The translations under genes were made by a program, and so were the position numbers. Shown one piece after another: positions 47,408 through 58,880 of a stretch of 64,000 nucleotides of DNA. The stretch covers positions 111,116,880 through 111,180,879 of the forward strand of contig NC_135497.1 of the NCBI RefSeq assembly GCF_052857255.1. Reading direction: 5' to 3'. Source of the DNA: Amblyomma americanum (lineage: Eukaryota; Arthropoda; Arachnida; Ixodida; Ixodidae). The notes below the pieces were generated by a model, which worked only from the letters and a program-made list of their open reading frames with translations, had not been told where the DNA came from and did not search any database. The number at the start of each line of letters is the position of its first letter. Positions within the stretch are counted from its first letter, which is position 1.

Positions 47408-50242
47408 TTAACGTTTGGCAACGTTTAACGCTAGAACTTTAGCTAGTGAGGCTAGCCTAGCAGTGCTGTTTGAGGAACTAGCGGGAATTAAATGGGATGT
47501 GATAGGGCATAGCGAAGTTAGGAGGACAGGTGAGGCGTATACAGTACTAAAGGACGGACACATACTGTGCTATCGCGGGTTAGAGGATAGACGAGAACTA
47601 GGTGTGGGTTTCCTCATTAATAAGGATATAGCTGGCAACGTAGAGGAGTTCTACAGTATTAACGAGAGGGTAGCAGCTATAGTAATTAGGCTGAATAGGA
47701 GGTACAAGCTGAAAGTGGTGCAGGCCTACGCGCCCACATCCAGCCATGATGACCAGACCGTTGAAAGTTTCTATGAGGACGTAGAATCAGCAATGAATAA
47801 AGCAAAATCGCAGTACACTGTACTGATGGGCGACTTCAATGCGAAGGTGATCAAGAAGCAGGCAGACGACCACGCGGTAGGTGACTATGGGATAGGCTCT
47901 AGAAATAGCAGGGGAGAGTTATTAGTCGAATTCGCGGATAGAAATAATTTACGGATCATGAATACCTTCTTCCGCAAACGAGAAAACAGGAAGTGGACCT
48001 GGAAGAGCCCCAATGGTGAGATTAAAAATGAAATCGACTTCATACTATGCGCTAAACCTGGCATCATTCAGGATGTGGCCGTCCTCGGAAGGGTGCGTTG
48101 CAGCGACCATAGAATGGTAAGGTCTAGAATTAGCTTAGACTTGAAGAGGGAACGGAAGAAGCTAGCGAAGAAGAAGACCATTAACGAGTTCGCCGTAAGA
48201 GGGAAAGCACAGGAGTTTAGGATAGCGCTGCAAAACAGATATTCGGCTTTAACTGAAGAAGATGATCTTGATGTTCATTCAATGCACGATAACCTGACAT
48301 CAATAATTACGGAGTGCGCAGTAGAAGTAGGCGGTAGGACAGTTCGAAAAGATACCGGGAAGCTATCTCAGGTGACGAAAGATCTGATTAAGAAGCGCCA
48401 AAACATGAAGGCATCTAACACTACCGATAGAATAGAACTAACGGAGCTATCAAAGTTAATAAATAAGCGCAAGGTAGCCGACATAAGGAAGTTTAATATG
48501 GAGAGAATCGAGCATGCTATAAAGAACGGAGGTAGTCTAAAAACAGTGAAGAGGAAACTAGGCATAGGTAAAAACCAGATGTATGCATTAAGAGACAAGC
48601 AGGGCAATGTCATTAGCAATATGGATAAGATAGTTAACGTAGCCGAAGAGTTCTACACAGACCTGTACAGTAGTCAATGTAATCAGAGCGCTAATGAGAA
48701 AGACAGCAGTGCACAGCAATGCGTCATCCCACCAGTAACGAAAGATGAAGTACAGAAAGCCTTAGAAGCAATGAAAAGGGGGAAAGCAGCTGGGGAGGAT
48801 CAGGTAACAGCAGATCTGTTGAAGGATGGAGGGGACGTCGTGCTAGAAAAACTAGCCACCCTGTATACGCAATGCCTTATGACCTCAACTGTACCAGAAG
48901 CTTGGAAGAATGCAAACATTATCTTAATTCATAAGAAGGGAGACGCCAAGGACTTGAAAAATTACAGGCCGATCAGCTTACTATTCGTTGCCTACAAAGT
49001 ATTTACTAAGGTAATCGCTAATAGAGTCAGGGCAACGTTAGACTTTAATCAACCAAATGATCAGGCAGGCTTTCGTAAAGGATATTCCACAATAGATCAT
49101 ATTCACACTATCAATCAGGTGATAGAGAAATGCGCAGAATATAACCAACCTCTATATATAGCTTTCATTGATTACGAGAAAGCATTCGACTCAGTGGAAA
49201 CCTCAGCAGTCATACAGGCATTGCGTAATCAGGGGGTAGAAGAGCCTTATGTCAAAATACTGGAAGATATATATAGCAACTGCACAGCTACTATAGTCCT
49301 CCATAAAGTCAGCAATAAAATTCCAATAAGGAAGGGTGTCAGGCAAGGAGACACGATCTCGCCAAAGCTGTTCACCGCATGTTTGCAGGAGGTATTTCGA
49401 AGCCTGAATTGGGAACAGTTGGGAATAAGAATAAATGGAGAATACCTAAATAATCTGCGATTTGCTGATGACATTGCCTTGATGAGTCACTCAGGAGGTG
49501 AACTGCAAATCATGATCAATGAGTTAGACAGGCAGAGCAGATCGATGGGTCTAAAAATTAACATGCAGAAAACCAAGGTAATGTTCAACAGCCTAGCAAG
49601 GGAACAACAGTTCACAATTGGCAGCGAGAGCCTAGAAATTGTGCCGGAATACGTCTACTTAGGGCAGGTAGTGACAGCTGATCCAGATCATGAGAGGGAG
49701 ATAACTAGAAGGATAAGAATGGGCTGGAGCGCATATGGCAAATTCTCGCAGATCATGAGTGGCAGTTTACCAATTTCCCTCAAGAGGAAAGTGTACAACA
49801 GCATAATCTTACCGGTACTCACCTACGGGGCAGAAACGTGGAGGCTAACGAAAAGAGTTCAGCTTAGGTTAAGGACAACGCAGCGAGCCATGGAAAGAAA
49901 AATGATAGGTGTAACGTTAAGAGATCGGAAGCGGGCAGAGTGGGTGAGGGAACAAACACGGGTTAATGACATCCTAGTCGAAATCAAGAGAAAGAAATGG
50001 GCTTGGGCAGGGCATGTAATGCGAAGGCAAGATAACCGCTGGTCCTTAAGGGTAACGGAGTGGGTTCCAAGAGAAAGTAAGCGTAGCTGGGGGCGGCAGA
50101 AGGTTAGGTGGGCGGATGAGATTAAGAAGTTTGCAGGCAAAGGGTGGATGCAGCTGGCAAAGGATAGGGTTAATTGGAGAGACATGGGAGAGGCCTTTGC
50201 CCTGCAGTGGGTGTAGTAAGGCTGATGATGATGATGATGATG
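47408..50242 (+). mobile_element. RTE-clade LINE, 5'-truncated, inserted in a SINE
   Basis: The element consists of the ORF below, almost no 3' UTR, and a (GAT)n end (GCTGATGATGATGATG). A short 3' UTR with a simple-repeat end is typical of RTE elements. It starts within the endonuclease coding region, so it is 5'-truncated. I see no target-site duplication. Only A4 has it, so it arrived after the array formed. Confidence 0.88.
47415..50216 (+). CDS. RTE-type endonuclease/reverse transcriptase ORF
   Basis: About 933 codons remain open to TAG. An apurinic-type endonuclease covers roughly residues 1-235: ATFNARTL at the start, GDFNAK near 138, SDHRMVRSRI near 230. A reverse transcriptase covers about 440-720: NYRPISLL, then AFIDYEKAFDSVE near 582, GVRQGDTISP near 640, and RFADDIALMS near 683. 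The C-terminus has the RTE-like WAGHVMRR and Trp-rich end. All catalytic motifs I can see are intact. The frame has no ATG at its start: codon 47415 is TTG and an in-frame TAA lies just upstream at 47409-47411. The natural N-terminus is missing and expression is doubtful. Confidence 0.88.
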   Translation: MATFNARTLASEASLAVLFEELAGIKWDVIGHSEVRRTGEAYTVLKDGHILCYRGLEDRRELGVGFLINKDIAGNVEEFYSINERVAAIVIRLNRRYKLKVVQAYAPTSSHDDQTVESFYEDVESAMNKAKSQYTVLMGDFNAKVIKKQADDHAVGDYGIGSRNSRGELLVEFADRNNLRIMNTFFRKRENRKWTWKSPNGEIKNEIDFILCAKPGIIQDVAVLGRVRCSDHRMVRSRISLDLKRERKKLAKKKTINEFAVRGKAQEFRIALQNRYSALTEEDDLDVHSMHDNLTSIITECAVEVGGRTVRKDTGKLSQVTKDLIKKRQNMKASNTTDRIELTELSKLINKRKVADIRKFNMERIEHAIKNGGSLKTVKRKLGIGKNQMYALRDKQGNVISNMDKIVNVAEEFYTDLYSSQCNQSANEKDSSAQQCVIPPVTKDEVQKALEAMKRGKAAGEDQVTADLLKDGGDVVLEKLATLYTQCLMTSTVPEAWKNANIILIHKKGDAKDLKNYRPISLLFVAYKVFTKVIANRVRATLDFNQPNDQAGFRKGYSTIDHIHTINQVIEKCAEYNQPLYIAFIDYEKAFDSVETSAVIQALRNQGVEEPYVKILEDIYSNCTATIVLHKVSNKIPIRKGVRQGDTISPKLFTACLQEVFRSLNWEQLGIRINGEYLNNLRFADDIALMSHSGGELQIMINELDRQSRSMGLKINMQKTKVMFNSLAREQQFTIGSESLEIVPEYVYLGQVVTADPDHEREITRRIRMGWSAYGKFSQIMSGSLPISLKRKVYNSIILPVLTYGAETWRLTKRVQLRLRTTQRAMERKMIGVTLRDRKRAEWVREQTRVNDILVEIKRKKWAWAGHVMRRQDNRWSLRVTEWVPRESKRSWGRQKVRWADEIKKFAGKGWMQLAKDRVNWRDMGEAFALQWV

Positions 50243-50607
50243 AGTAGAGGGCTCCAGAATAATTATCGACCACCTGGGGATCTTGAACTTGCACTGACAT
50301 AGCACAGCACACGGGCACCTTAGCGTTTTTCCTCCATAAAAACGCATCCGCCGCGATAGGGTTCGAACCCGGGAACTCCGCATCAGTAGCCTAGCGCCCT
50401 AACCACTGAGCCACCGCGGCGGGTCAAATGATGAAGAAACTTCGATTTTTTCCCGCGCATCACGTTTTTTTTTTTCTAGCGGTCCATACAATACAGGAGC
50501 ACTGCCTACGTTTAAAAAGGGGAAGCTTTGGACGGCACCGAATAAGCGCCTGCGCAGAAAATTGTACGAAGTAGGTGTACAAAAAAATATTTTTGGACGA
50601 TATACAA

Positions 50608-50870
50608 GATCCGAAGTTCCCGGGTACGAACCAGACCTCGGCGGCTGCATTTTTATGTTGGAAAAACGGTAAGGCGCCCGTGTGCTGTGCGATGTCAGTG
50701 CACGTTAAAGATCCGCAGGTGGTCGAAATTATTCCAGAGCCCTCCACTACGGCACCCCTCTTCCTTTCTCCTTTCACTCCCTACTTTATCGCTTCGCTTA
50801 CGGCGTGGTTCAGGTGTTGTCCGCCGATATATGAGACAGATACTGCGCCATTTCCTTTCCCCGAAAACCA
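50608..50870 (+). mobile_element. 5'-truncated Ruka-like SINE (A4, first)
   Basis: It starts AGATCCGAAG and shares the damaged B box (GGGTACGAACCAG) with the A3 copy at 31959. Confidence 0.82.
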
Positions 50871-50971
<101 letters not shown>

Positions 50972-51570
50972 GCAGGACGCTTCTAGTCAAATAAGAATAC
51001 GAACAGTACATGCAGCACAGCATGCACGTGCGGTCGTAGAAAGTGCATTCTTAAACTTGAACGCCCAGCTCGGGCACGCTGTGGCTTGAATTTCACGGCA
51101 AAACAAGTATCCGCATATAAACGGCACGTACTGCGGTATCATTTCCCGCAACTCCTCCTCTCTGCGGTAACGTCACCACAGCGATCGATGCGTTTCCCGG
51201 TGTCGAAGAAAAAGACAAAAAGGCGAAGTGTGCGTAATTTGCTTAGCTTTGAAAGGTAGCCGATTGCGGTATTTAATGAGCAACTATTGTTAGACACCAT
51301 CGCAGTGAACCTTCGCTCAAAACTGCAGTAAACAAAATTACGGCGGCGGAAGGCGACGACGTGCAAAGGCAGTGCACGAGCAGGGAGAAGAAGAAGAGAA
51401 AAGAACGCTCTTGCAGATGGTGGGGGCAGATTCGTTCAGCGTGCTTGGTCCGAGCCTTGGTGTCACATCTCCGTTGCCCAAAATGCTACACCGACACCAG
51501 ACTCCAGATGCGGACGGCCACGCGGACGCTCGAGGAAGAGACGCCTTCCGCTTGACCCGCAACTCCGCCG

Positions 51571-51855
51571 TCACCACCGCCACCAGAAGCGACGCAGTCC
51601 TTCGCCAGCCGCAGCGGGTGAGCACTGCTTCTCCGGCGTCGCGGCGCCACATCCAAAACACCGATGCTTCCTCGCGCCTTCACCCCCGCCTCCTTTTCCG
51701 CGGTGGTGGCGTGGAAGCGAAATTTTGGCGTAGTCCGGGAGTTGCTTCGACGGCTGCACCTGGCTCAACTGCTCGGTCGTCCAGGACACCACGGTGCGGC
51801 AGACGTCGAAGTCATCCTTCTTCGGGGACGACGGAAGACGTTTGCGGGCAGGCAT
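51571..51855 (-). CDS. Conserved open frame of unknown function (B6)
   Basis: This is the B6 copy of the 7694-7978 frame, 94 codons, with LPDYAKISLPR and a Pro in CGAATPEKQC. Confidence 0.25.
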   Translation of the reverse strand: MPARKRLPSSPKKDDFDVCRTVVSWTTEQLSQVQPSKQLPDYAKISLPRHHRGKGGGGEGARKHRCFGCGAATPEKQCSPAAAGEGLRRFWWRW

Positions 51856-52107
51856 GGGCGTACCTGTACGGCTGAGGACCACAGCATCGCCCGCGGACTT
51901 GGGGTGGAGTCTCGGCCGTCGCTCGCGTCATTCGAGACGGTTGTATTAAGCAGGAAAGAGAAACTGCATAGAGCTCAAAGAAAAAGAAAATACGCAGTAA
52001 TAAATTCGTTATTCGATAAATACCCGTGTAGCAAATGTCTCACTTCTGTCAGCCGCGCCTCGACTGAAGTCTCGATAAAAGAGGGGTGGAAAGCAGTGAG
52101 AGAAAAT

Positions 52108-52294
52108 GGCGCCGTAGTTAAGGGCGTCGGATTAATTTAACCACCTGGGGTTCTTCAAAACAAGCACCGATATCGTTCGCACACGGGCGGCTTTTTGTAT
52201 TTCGCCACCGTCGAGTTGTGGCTGCCGCGGTCGGACTTTGATACCGCGTCGTCTACAGCTGCTCAGTGGCCGAATCGGCAGCCACCCCACCAGG
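52108..52294 (-). mobile_element. Old diverged SINE remnant inside B6
   Basis: This is the homologue of 8231-8410. Confidence 0.6.
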
Positions 52295-52935
52295 TTCGAG
52301 CCAAACGGCCAGAAAAAAAAATGCACCGTTCGAAAACGACGACATGAATTGCCAACTAAGTAAATTATAAAGAGAAGGTGTCGTAGTCGTAAAGCGAATC
52401 ACATTGTGTGTAATAAAAAAATCAGCTGCGGTTCAACTACAGCTGAATCTAGTTAGCGAAAGCTGCAGTGCATCCGGTAAGTATACCCGGCTTGGCCTCT
52501 AACGTTGAGTGCGTTCCGCACACTGAATAGGCAACGCGCCTACCCTGGCAGGTGGCGGTTAAATTAATGGTTGATCTCGAGTGGTTGGTCTCCTAATGAA
52601 CGTTGCGGCTTAGTGGCTTAGCTCGGCTATGCCAGCATATGTGTAGAAAAAGGTAAGGCATAGCATGGTTAGCCTTGATTAATCTTGATTGCAAGTCCAG
52701 GTTAGTCTGGTTGTCTAGCTATGTTGTTGTCGCATTAAAGACGACACGACTGTGGTTACGGCGCACGTGAGCTCTCCTTTTCAATCCTCCGACATGTTAT
52801 CACGCATGCGACGGAGCTGGCGAAGCGAGCGGACGCGAGCGCAACGAGGAGGAGCGCGGTGTGACGTCATACCAAGCGACGGCGAGCCGCGCGGTGTGAC
52901 GTCATGCCAGATTACGCGGCGAGCGCGCACAGCAG

Positions 52936-53243
52936 TGTAACCGTCTCACATATCTCTGTGGACACCCGAATCGCGCTGTAAAGGAAGAGATAAAGGAGGG
53001 AGGGAACGAAGAAACAGAAAACTGAAAAGTTCGCTCGGCTAAGGAAGAAAGAGGTGCCGTAGTGGAGGGCTCCGGAATAATTTAGACCAGCTGGGGATCT
53101 TTAACGTGCACTGACATAGCACAGCACACGGGCACATTAGCGTTTTTCCTCCATAAAAACTCATCCGCTGCGATAGGGTTCGAACCCGGGAACTCCGGAT
53201 CAGTAGCCTAGCGCCCTAACCACTGAGCCACCGCGGCGGCTCA
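52936..53243 (-). mobile_element. Ruka-like SINE, composite (A4, second block)
   Basis: It has the same composite build as 9058-9369, with intact A and B boxes. The right flank is AATAATGAAAAAAACTT, a mutated form of the usual 15-mer. Confidence 0.75.
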
Positions 53244-53427
53244 AATAATGAAAAAAACTTCATTTTTTTCCCGCGCATCACGTTTAGTTTTTTTTCTAGC
53301 GGTCCATACAATACAGGAGCACTGCCTACATTTAAAAACGGGAAGCTTTGGACGGCGCCGAATAAGCGCCTGCGCTGAAAATTGTGCGAAGTAGGTGTAC
53401 AAAAAATTATTTTGGGACGATATACAG

Positions 53428-53687
53428 GATCCGGAGTTCCCGGGTTCGAACCCGACCGCGGCGGCTGCGTTTTTATGGAGGAAAAACGCTAAGGCACCCT
53501 TGTGCTGTGCGATGTCAGTGCACGTTAAAGATCCGCAGGTGGCCGAAATTATTCCGGAGCCCTCCACTACGGCACCTCTCTTCCTTTCTCCTTTCACTCC
53601 CTCCTTTAACCCTTCCCTTACGACGTGGTTCAGGTGTCCGCCAATATATGAGACAGATACTACGCCATATCCTTTCCCCGAAAACCA
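53428..53687 (+). mobile_element. 5'-truncated Ruka-like SINE (A4, second)
   Basis: It has the usual GATCCGGAG start and an intact B box. It shares TACTACGCCATATCC with 9550-9905. Confidence 0.82.
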
Positions 53688-53808
<121 letters not shown>

Positions 53809-53810
53809 TT

Positions 53811-56272
53811 TTCCAAGGAACTTAGAACAGCGCTGAAACTTAAGGAGCGGGCCCACCATAAAGCGAAGCGCCCTGGGCTGGATACATGGGCAGATGAATT
53901 TTGCCGCTTGCGTTCCCTTTGCAAACGCCTGTACAAGCGGGATCATGAGTCATATCTTGAATATTTAGAGAATAGTGCCTCTAATCGTCCTACTGAATTC
54001 TGGAGATACGTTCGCAAACGCTCGAATAAATCTGATAGTCATATTCACTTAGTTGACTCTCATGGGAATGAAATTCGGAACGTCGCTGACGGCTTTGCTC
54101 AACACTTTTCCTCCGTGTACAAATATCCACGTTGCGATTCCGTATGCCTTCCAGCTGGCGCACCTAATTCCGTTCTTCTTCACGAGAAGTTAGTAAGTGA
54201 GAGTCTTAAGTGTTTGAAACCATCTTTGTCCCCTGGACCTGATGGCATTCCAGCCGCCATAATAAAAGCCTTCAATAGTACCTTCGTCCCTGTTTTAACC
54301 ACGATATTTAATAACTGTTTGAAAAATTCTGCCTTTCCCCGCGTGTGGAAAACGGCGCGTGTTTTCCCTGTCTTCAAATCAGGAAACAAATCTGATGTTT
54401 CGAACTACCGCCCCATTTCTCTTCTTTGTGCAACCTCTAAGCTTTTTGAATTAGCTTTGCACAAAATACTTTCCTTCCACCTCAAACATGTAATCATACA
54501 TAATCAGCATGGTTTCATAAAAGGTCGTTCTACTACAACTAACCTTGTGACTTTTATGACGTATACATCAGCTGAAGTCCTTCAGAGGAGTCAGGTAGAC
54601 GCTGTGTACTGTGATTTGTGCAAAGCTTTCGACGTTGTTACTCACTCATTACTTCTTCAAAAGCTTCTGCTGCTTGAGATCGACGTTTCAATTGTAGCCC
54701 TCTTACGCAACTATCTTCTTGATCGGTCCTGCTTTGTCAGTGTAAATGGACAGACCTCATTTGTTTACACTCCAACCAGTGGAGTTCCTCAGGGCTCGGT
54801 ATTAGGCCCGCTTCTGTTCTCTGTTTTTATCAATGACGTTTCCTCCGTGGTCAAAAACTCCTCGTTTCTCCTTTATGCGGACGATATAAAAATGTTCAAG
54901 GCAATACATACTCTTCATGATTGCTTGTCATTGCAATCGGACATATCCGCCTTCTCTGATTGGTGTTTGAAGAATTGGCTCACTCTCAATTCATCTAAAA
55001 CCAAGGTTGTCTCATTTACGCGTAAAACGCACAGTCTTCTCTACTCTTATTCTCTGAATGGTAGGCCGCTGCCCAGGGTTGATGAAATTAATGACCTCGG
55101 CGTACTTTTCGACCGTAGCCTCAGCTTCTCCTCTCATACAAAACGCATTGCTCTACGGGCTATGCGTACACTCGGCTTCATCTGCAGGCTTTCGAGAGAG
55201 TTTCGATCCCAACTCCCTTTCTTAAAGCTCTACCTCTCCATATGCTTGCCGCTTTTGGAATATGCGTCTGTTGTTTGGAGCGGCACTTGCCAGTCGAACT
55301 GTGAAAAAATCGACAGAGTTCAGATAAAGTTTTTACGCATATTTCAACATCGGTTTTCTTGCAAAACTTCTAGCTCTCATCCCAGACGGAGTAACTCACT
55401 GCAGCTTCCTTCTCTTAGCTGCCGTCGCGTGAGGGCACATATAATTTTCTTGCATAAACTTCTTCATGGTCACATTCTATGCCCTCAGCTCCTAGAGCGT
55501 ATCCTTTTGCGTGTACCGCGAAAGAGCATAAGGGAATTCAGACCATTTCAAGTTTCTGCGCTCCTGCACTCCCTCTCCCCTCTGGACAGAATGCAAAAGT
55601 TGTTTAATTCTCTTTGTCCTCACCTTGATATATTCGAAAATTCTCTCCCTTCCTTTATATTGAATGTCCGTGACGTTCCACTTTGAGCACTCTTTTTCTC
55701 ATACATAACTTCCCCTTTCATGCATTTTGTCTTTACTACACTTGTGCGTTTGCACCGGTATTATATTGTTTTTTTCTCTCCTTAATTTTACATCACGTGT
55801 ACTTGTTTTCATTAATATTATTTCTTTAATACTGTGTTCTCACGCCTGATTGTCTGTAACGCGTTCTCTAATTACATTTCTTATTGTGTATGATTGTATT
55901 TCTAGCTTGTATTTCAGAGATCTCTTATTCGTTCATATTAGTATTGGCTTTATTCTTGTTTGTATTTTGATATATGCTGTACTTGGCTGTTATCGGTCGT
56001 TCTTGCGTTCATTCTCTTTGTTTATTGTTTTGTTAGTTATTTATATGTCTGTTGCCTGTTCTAGCTGTTTTCATTTACCGCTGCTCTCGCTGTTTTCTGG
56101 TTCTCACTTTTTTGCTTCATGCTTGCTGTCACGCCTAGTTTATGTGTCTTTTTTTCCTATCGCCTTGACTGCTGCATTACCTCCCCTGAGTGTCTTCCTT
56201 TGTGGTGAAATAAATTTACATTTTGTGCGTGGGAATGGTGTGCCAGCACCAAGACCTTCGGGTTGTTCCTGG
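53811..56272 (+). mobile_element. Jockey/CR1-group LINE, 5'-truncated (A4)
   Basis: It contains the ORF at 53812-55686 and a T-rich 3' UTR of about 590 bp. The endonuclease is missing; the sequence begins in the linker before the reverse transcriptase. Its 3' end is cut at GGGCCCCGCC, where the A3 copy continues to AATAAAGATTTATTGG(TTA)n, so the last ~25 bases and tail were lost when the next LINE joined it. Confidence 0.85.
53812..55686 (+). CDS. LINE reverse transcriptase ORF, N-terminally truncated
   Basis: About 624 codons are open to TGA. The pre-RT linker (WADEFCRLRSLCKRLYKRD) is followed by SPGPDGIP, NYRPISLLCATSKLFE, QHGFIKGRSTTTN, the catalytic DLCKAFDVV (about 54615-54640), GVPQGSVLGPLLF (about 54782-54820) and YADDIKMF (from 54874), then a thumb region ending in VRDVPL. 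All RT catalytic aspartates are present. The open frame runs upstream through the (ATT)n tract into the SINE only by chance, so I start it at the LINE boundary; no native start codon is present. The clade is uncertain between Jockey and CR1/L2 types. Confidence 0.82.
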   Translation, partial: SKELRTALKLKERAHHKAKRPGLDTWADEFCRLRSLCKRLYKRDHESYLEYLENSASNRPTEFWRYVRKRSNKSDSHIHLVDSHGNEIRNVADGFAQHFSSVYKYPRCDSVCLPAGAPNSVLLHEKLVSESLKCLKPSLSPGPDGIPAAIIKAFNSTFVPVLTTIFNNCLKNSAFPRVWKTARVFPVFKSGNKSDVSNYRPISLLCATSKLFELALHKILSFHLKHVIIHNQHGFIKGRSTTTNLVTFMTYTSAEVLQRSQVDAVYCDLCKAFDVVTHSLLLQKLLLLEIDVSIVALLRNYLLDRSCFVSVNGQTSFVYTPTSGVPQGSVLGPLLFSVFINDVSSVVKNSSFLLYADDIKMFKAIHTLHDCLSLQSDISAFSDWCLKNWLTLNSSKTKVVSFTRKTHSLLYSYSLNGRPLPRVDEINDLGVLFDRSLSFSSHTKRIALRAMRTLGFICRLSREFRSQLPFLKLYLSICLPLLEYASVVWSGTCQSNCEKIDRVQIKFLRIFQHRFSCKTSSSHPRRSNSLQLPSLSCRRVRAHIIFLHKLLHGHILCPQLLERILLRVPRKSIREFRPFQVSALLHSLSPLDRMQKLFNSLCPHLDIFENSLPSFILNVRDVPL

Positions 56273-58221
56273 GCCCCGCCAAAACATGGTCACTGATTAA
56301 TCATATCAGAGGCGTTAACAGAAATGAGTCTTCTTTTCAAGAAATATTTGCATGCAATCTTCAGGAAACCGCAGAATTGTTCAACGAACACTTCGCACGT
56401 GTGTCTCGCTCAAAATAATCCTTGCCACAAAACAGCTGTTCCTTGACGCGTACCATATCGGCGTCCGCCTATTTACCGAAGATGTCGTCAGTAGACCTTG
56501 CGCGCATAATCTTCAATTTCAAACGGAATAAACCACCGGGCCTTGATGGTATTACTGTGGCCCTGCTTCAGAGAAATTTTGAAGTTCTGGAGAATATCCT
56601 TCTTTTTATCCTTAACGGATTCTTAGAGACTGGTATGATACCAAGTACGCTAAAAACAGCGATTGTGAGGCCGGTATACAAGGGTGGCAAGAGAGAGAAC
56701 CTTGAAAATTACCGACCAATTTCGATTTTGCCAATACTTTCACAAATTTTAGAAAAATTTATGCTAGAGTGCATGTCCTCATTTTCGAAAAAGTTTTCTG
56801 TTCTATCTGACCGGCAGTTCGGATTCATAGAAGGCCGTGGAACGATTTCACTGCTCGAAGAATTCTCGGACGAGTTATACGCGGCTTTTGAACACAATCT
56901 GTTTGCTTGCTGCCTGTTTCTGGATATTGCCAAGGCTTTCGACACAGTAAATCACGAAATATTGTTGCGAAAATTGTACCTGTACGGATTTAGAGGACCA
57001 TTTCATGAATTGTTGAAAAGCTACTTACAAGATCGCTCACAAGTCGTAGCCCTCGATAACAACACAGTCATTAGCAGCCGTCAGATACTGAAAGCGGGCG
57101 TTCCCCAGGGATCTATTTTATCGCCATTACTTTTCAATCTATTTATAAATGACTTCGCATCAACAGTGTCTAATGCCTTGGTCTTTCAATACGCCGATGA
57201 CACAGTTTTACTTTCAAAGCACATTCCTACAAACATGCTGTTGCTGTACTACAAGAAAACATCTGTAATGCGATGAACTGGTTTTCTCTGAATGGCCTTT
57301 TGATAAACCAGCAAAAAACGAAATTAGTCTGCTTTAGAAACCCCTTGAAGACAACTGTACTGAATGAATCCATCTTTTTAGACTGCCACAATGATAAAGA
57401 CTGTCATTGTTCTCCAGTTGAAAGTGTCCATTGCATAAAATATCTGGGTGTTTACTTTGATGCTGACCTCACGTGGAACAGTCACTTGGCACATATTTGT
57501 AGCAAATTGCGTAGCACTGCCTGGTTACTGTTTACTGTCAAATCTTTCATACCATTATCGGTAAAAAAGACAATTATGCACGCTCTAGCATACAGTGTTC
57601 TGAGATACGGCATCACACTGTTCGCGCACTGCTCTCAAAAGTGGCATGACCGAGTAGACACGCTCTTAAAAAGTATGTTAAAAAGTACCGCATATGCACA
57701 TTCCTTTCCACCTTCAGATAACTTATTTAATATCCTTGGTCTTCCTTCCTTTGAGCGCTTATATAACAAACCGTTGTTCTCCGACACTTCTGGAATCCTG
57801 CGTTCAAGACAAAATCAGTTGTGGCCAGAACGCTACGTAAAGGCCAACGCTTTAAGGTCCATAGATACGCGACCAGATACGGCAAAGCAAGACGCTGTGT
57901 ATACGTCCCTACATTATTCAATAGCCTGCCTGATGATGTGTTATCCGCTACTTCTAAGGCAACTATTAAACGCATGATTAAAACTCTGTGAAAAGCGTTT
58001 GTGCCAGAAAACGAATGACACTTCAGATTTGTAGTTTTTTTTTCCTTTTTTTTCTTTTTTTTCTTTTCTCTTCATAATATGTATTCAGTGTGTGTACTTT
58101 ATTATGTGACTTGTACTGCCATCACTTTTCGCTCGCCGATGTTGCCGGGCCTAGTCCTGCAAGCCTCCTTTTGGCTTTGACAGGCCGATTCTGTATGTAT
58201 TTCAATGTGCTGTGACAATAA
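56273..58221 (+). mobile_element. L2/CR1-type LINE, 5'-truncated, frameshifted (A4)
   Basis: It starts abruptly at AAAACATGGTCACTG in the pre-RT region and ends GACAATAAATTATT followed by (ATT)n, a tail like that of the SINEs. The 3' UTR has a T-rich run (58027-58075) and TTTGGCTTTGACAGGCCG. Confidence 0.82.
56422..57977 (+). pseudogene. Broken L2/CR1-type reverse transcriptase
   Basis: The first part (to about 57220) has PPGLDGI, NYRPISILP, RQFGFIEGRGT, DIAKAFDTVNHE, GVPQGSILSPLLFN and YADDTVLLS, so the catalytic motifs are intact. A 1-base frameshift near 57220 follows: the next frame reads LQENICNAMNWFSLNGLL and continues through YLGVYFDADLTWNSH to about 57860. A second shift there moves the true C-terminus to another frame (VYVPTLFNSLPDDV). 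Upstream, a TAA at about 56416 breaks the pre-RT part. Confidence 0.8.
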
Positions 58222-58400
<179 letters not shown>

Positions 58401-58566
58401 GCAGGACGCTTCTAGTCAATAAGGATACGAACAGTACATGCAGGACAGGATGCACGTGCGGTCGCAGAAAGTGCATTCTTAAACTTGGCCGCCCAGCTCG
58501 GGCACGCTGTGGCTTGAATTTCACGGCAAAACAAGAATCCGCATATAAAGGGGACGTACTGCGGTA

Positions 58567-58880
58567 TCATTTCCCGCAACTTCTAACGCGAATTTCAACG
58601 ACATCTTCGGCTGCACGCGCTGCTGAATGTTCGCGAGTCCGCATTTTTGTCACGATCTCGGTGGCGCGTACATTTCTATCTGGCATCTGTCGGATGCTTT
58701 TGCGCCGCGCGTTTGTTGCCAGCGTTCTGTGCGCAGCTCGCATGTAACGCACTTACAGCGTTTGTGGGCCTCCGGCTGATGTTCAGCGTCCCGTGCATGA
58801 CGCTCTCTCGCGGTTGCATCCATGGTCGCCCAGCGCTGACATTCGCCCTCTCTTCTTTCCGGCCATGGCTGCATGAAGCG
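58567..58880 (-). pseudogene. Gene fragment with a possible splice donor (B7 long form)
   Basis: This is the B7 copy of 37010-37323. MQPWPERREGECQRW, ARERHARDAEHQPEAHKR and the GTAAGT after it are kept. Confidence 0.3.

Larger units (their letters stand above)
47278..50427 (-). mobile_element. Ruka-like SINE split by an RTE LINE (A4)
   Basis: The SINE is the homologue of 6255-6569. Its 3' part is 47278-47407 and its 5' part with A and B boxes is 50243-50427. The 15-bp flank is TTGATGAAGAAACTT-like on the left (47263-47277, one mismatch) and ATGATGAAGAAACTT on the right (50428-50442). The split lies in ACCGT/AGTGGAGGG. Confidence 0.85.
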
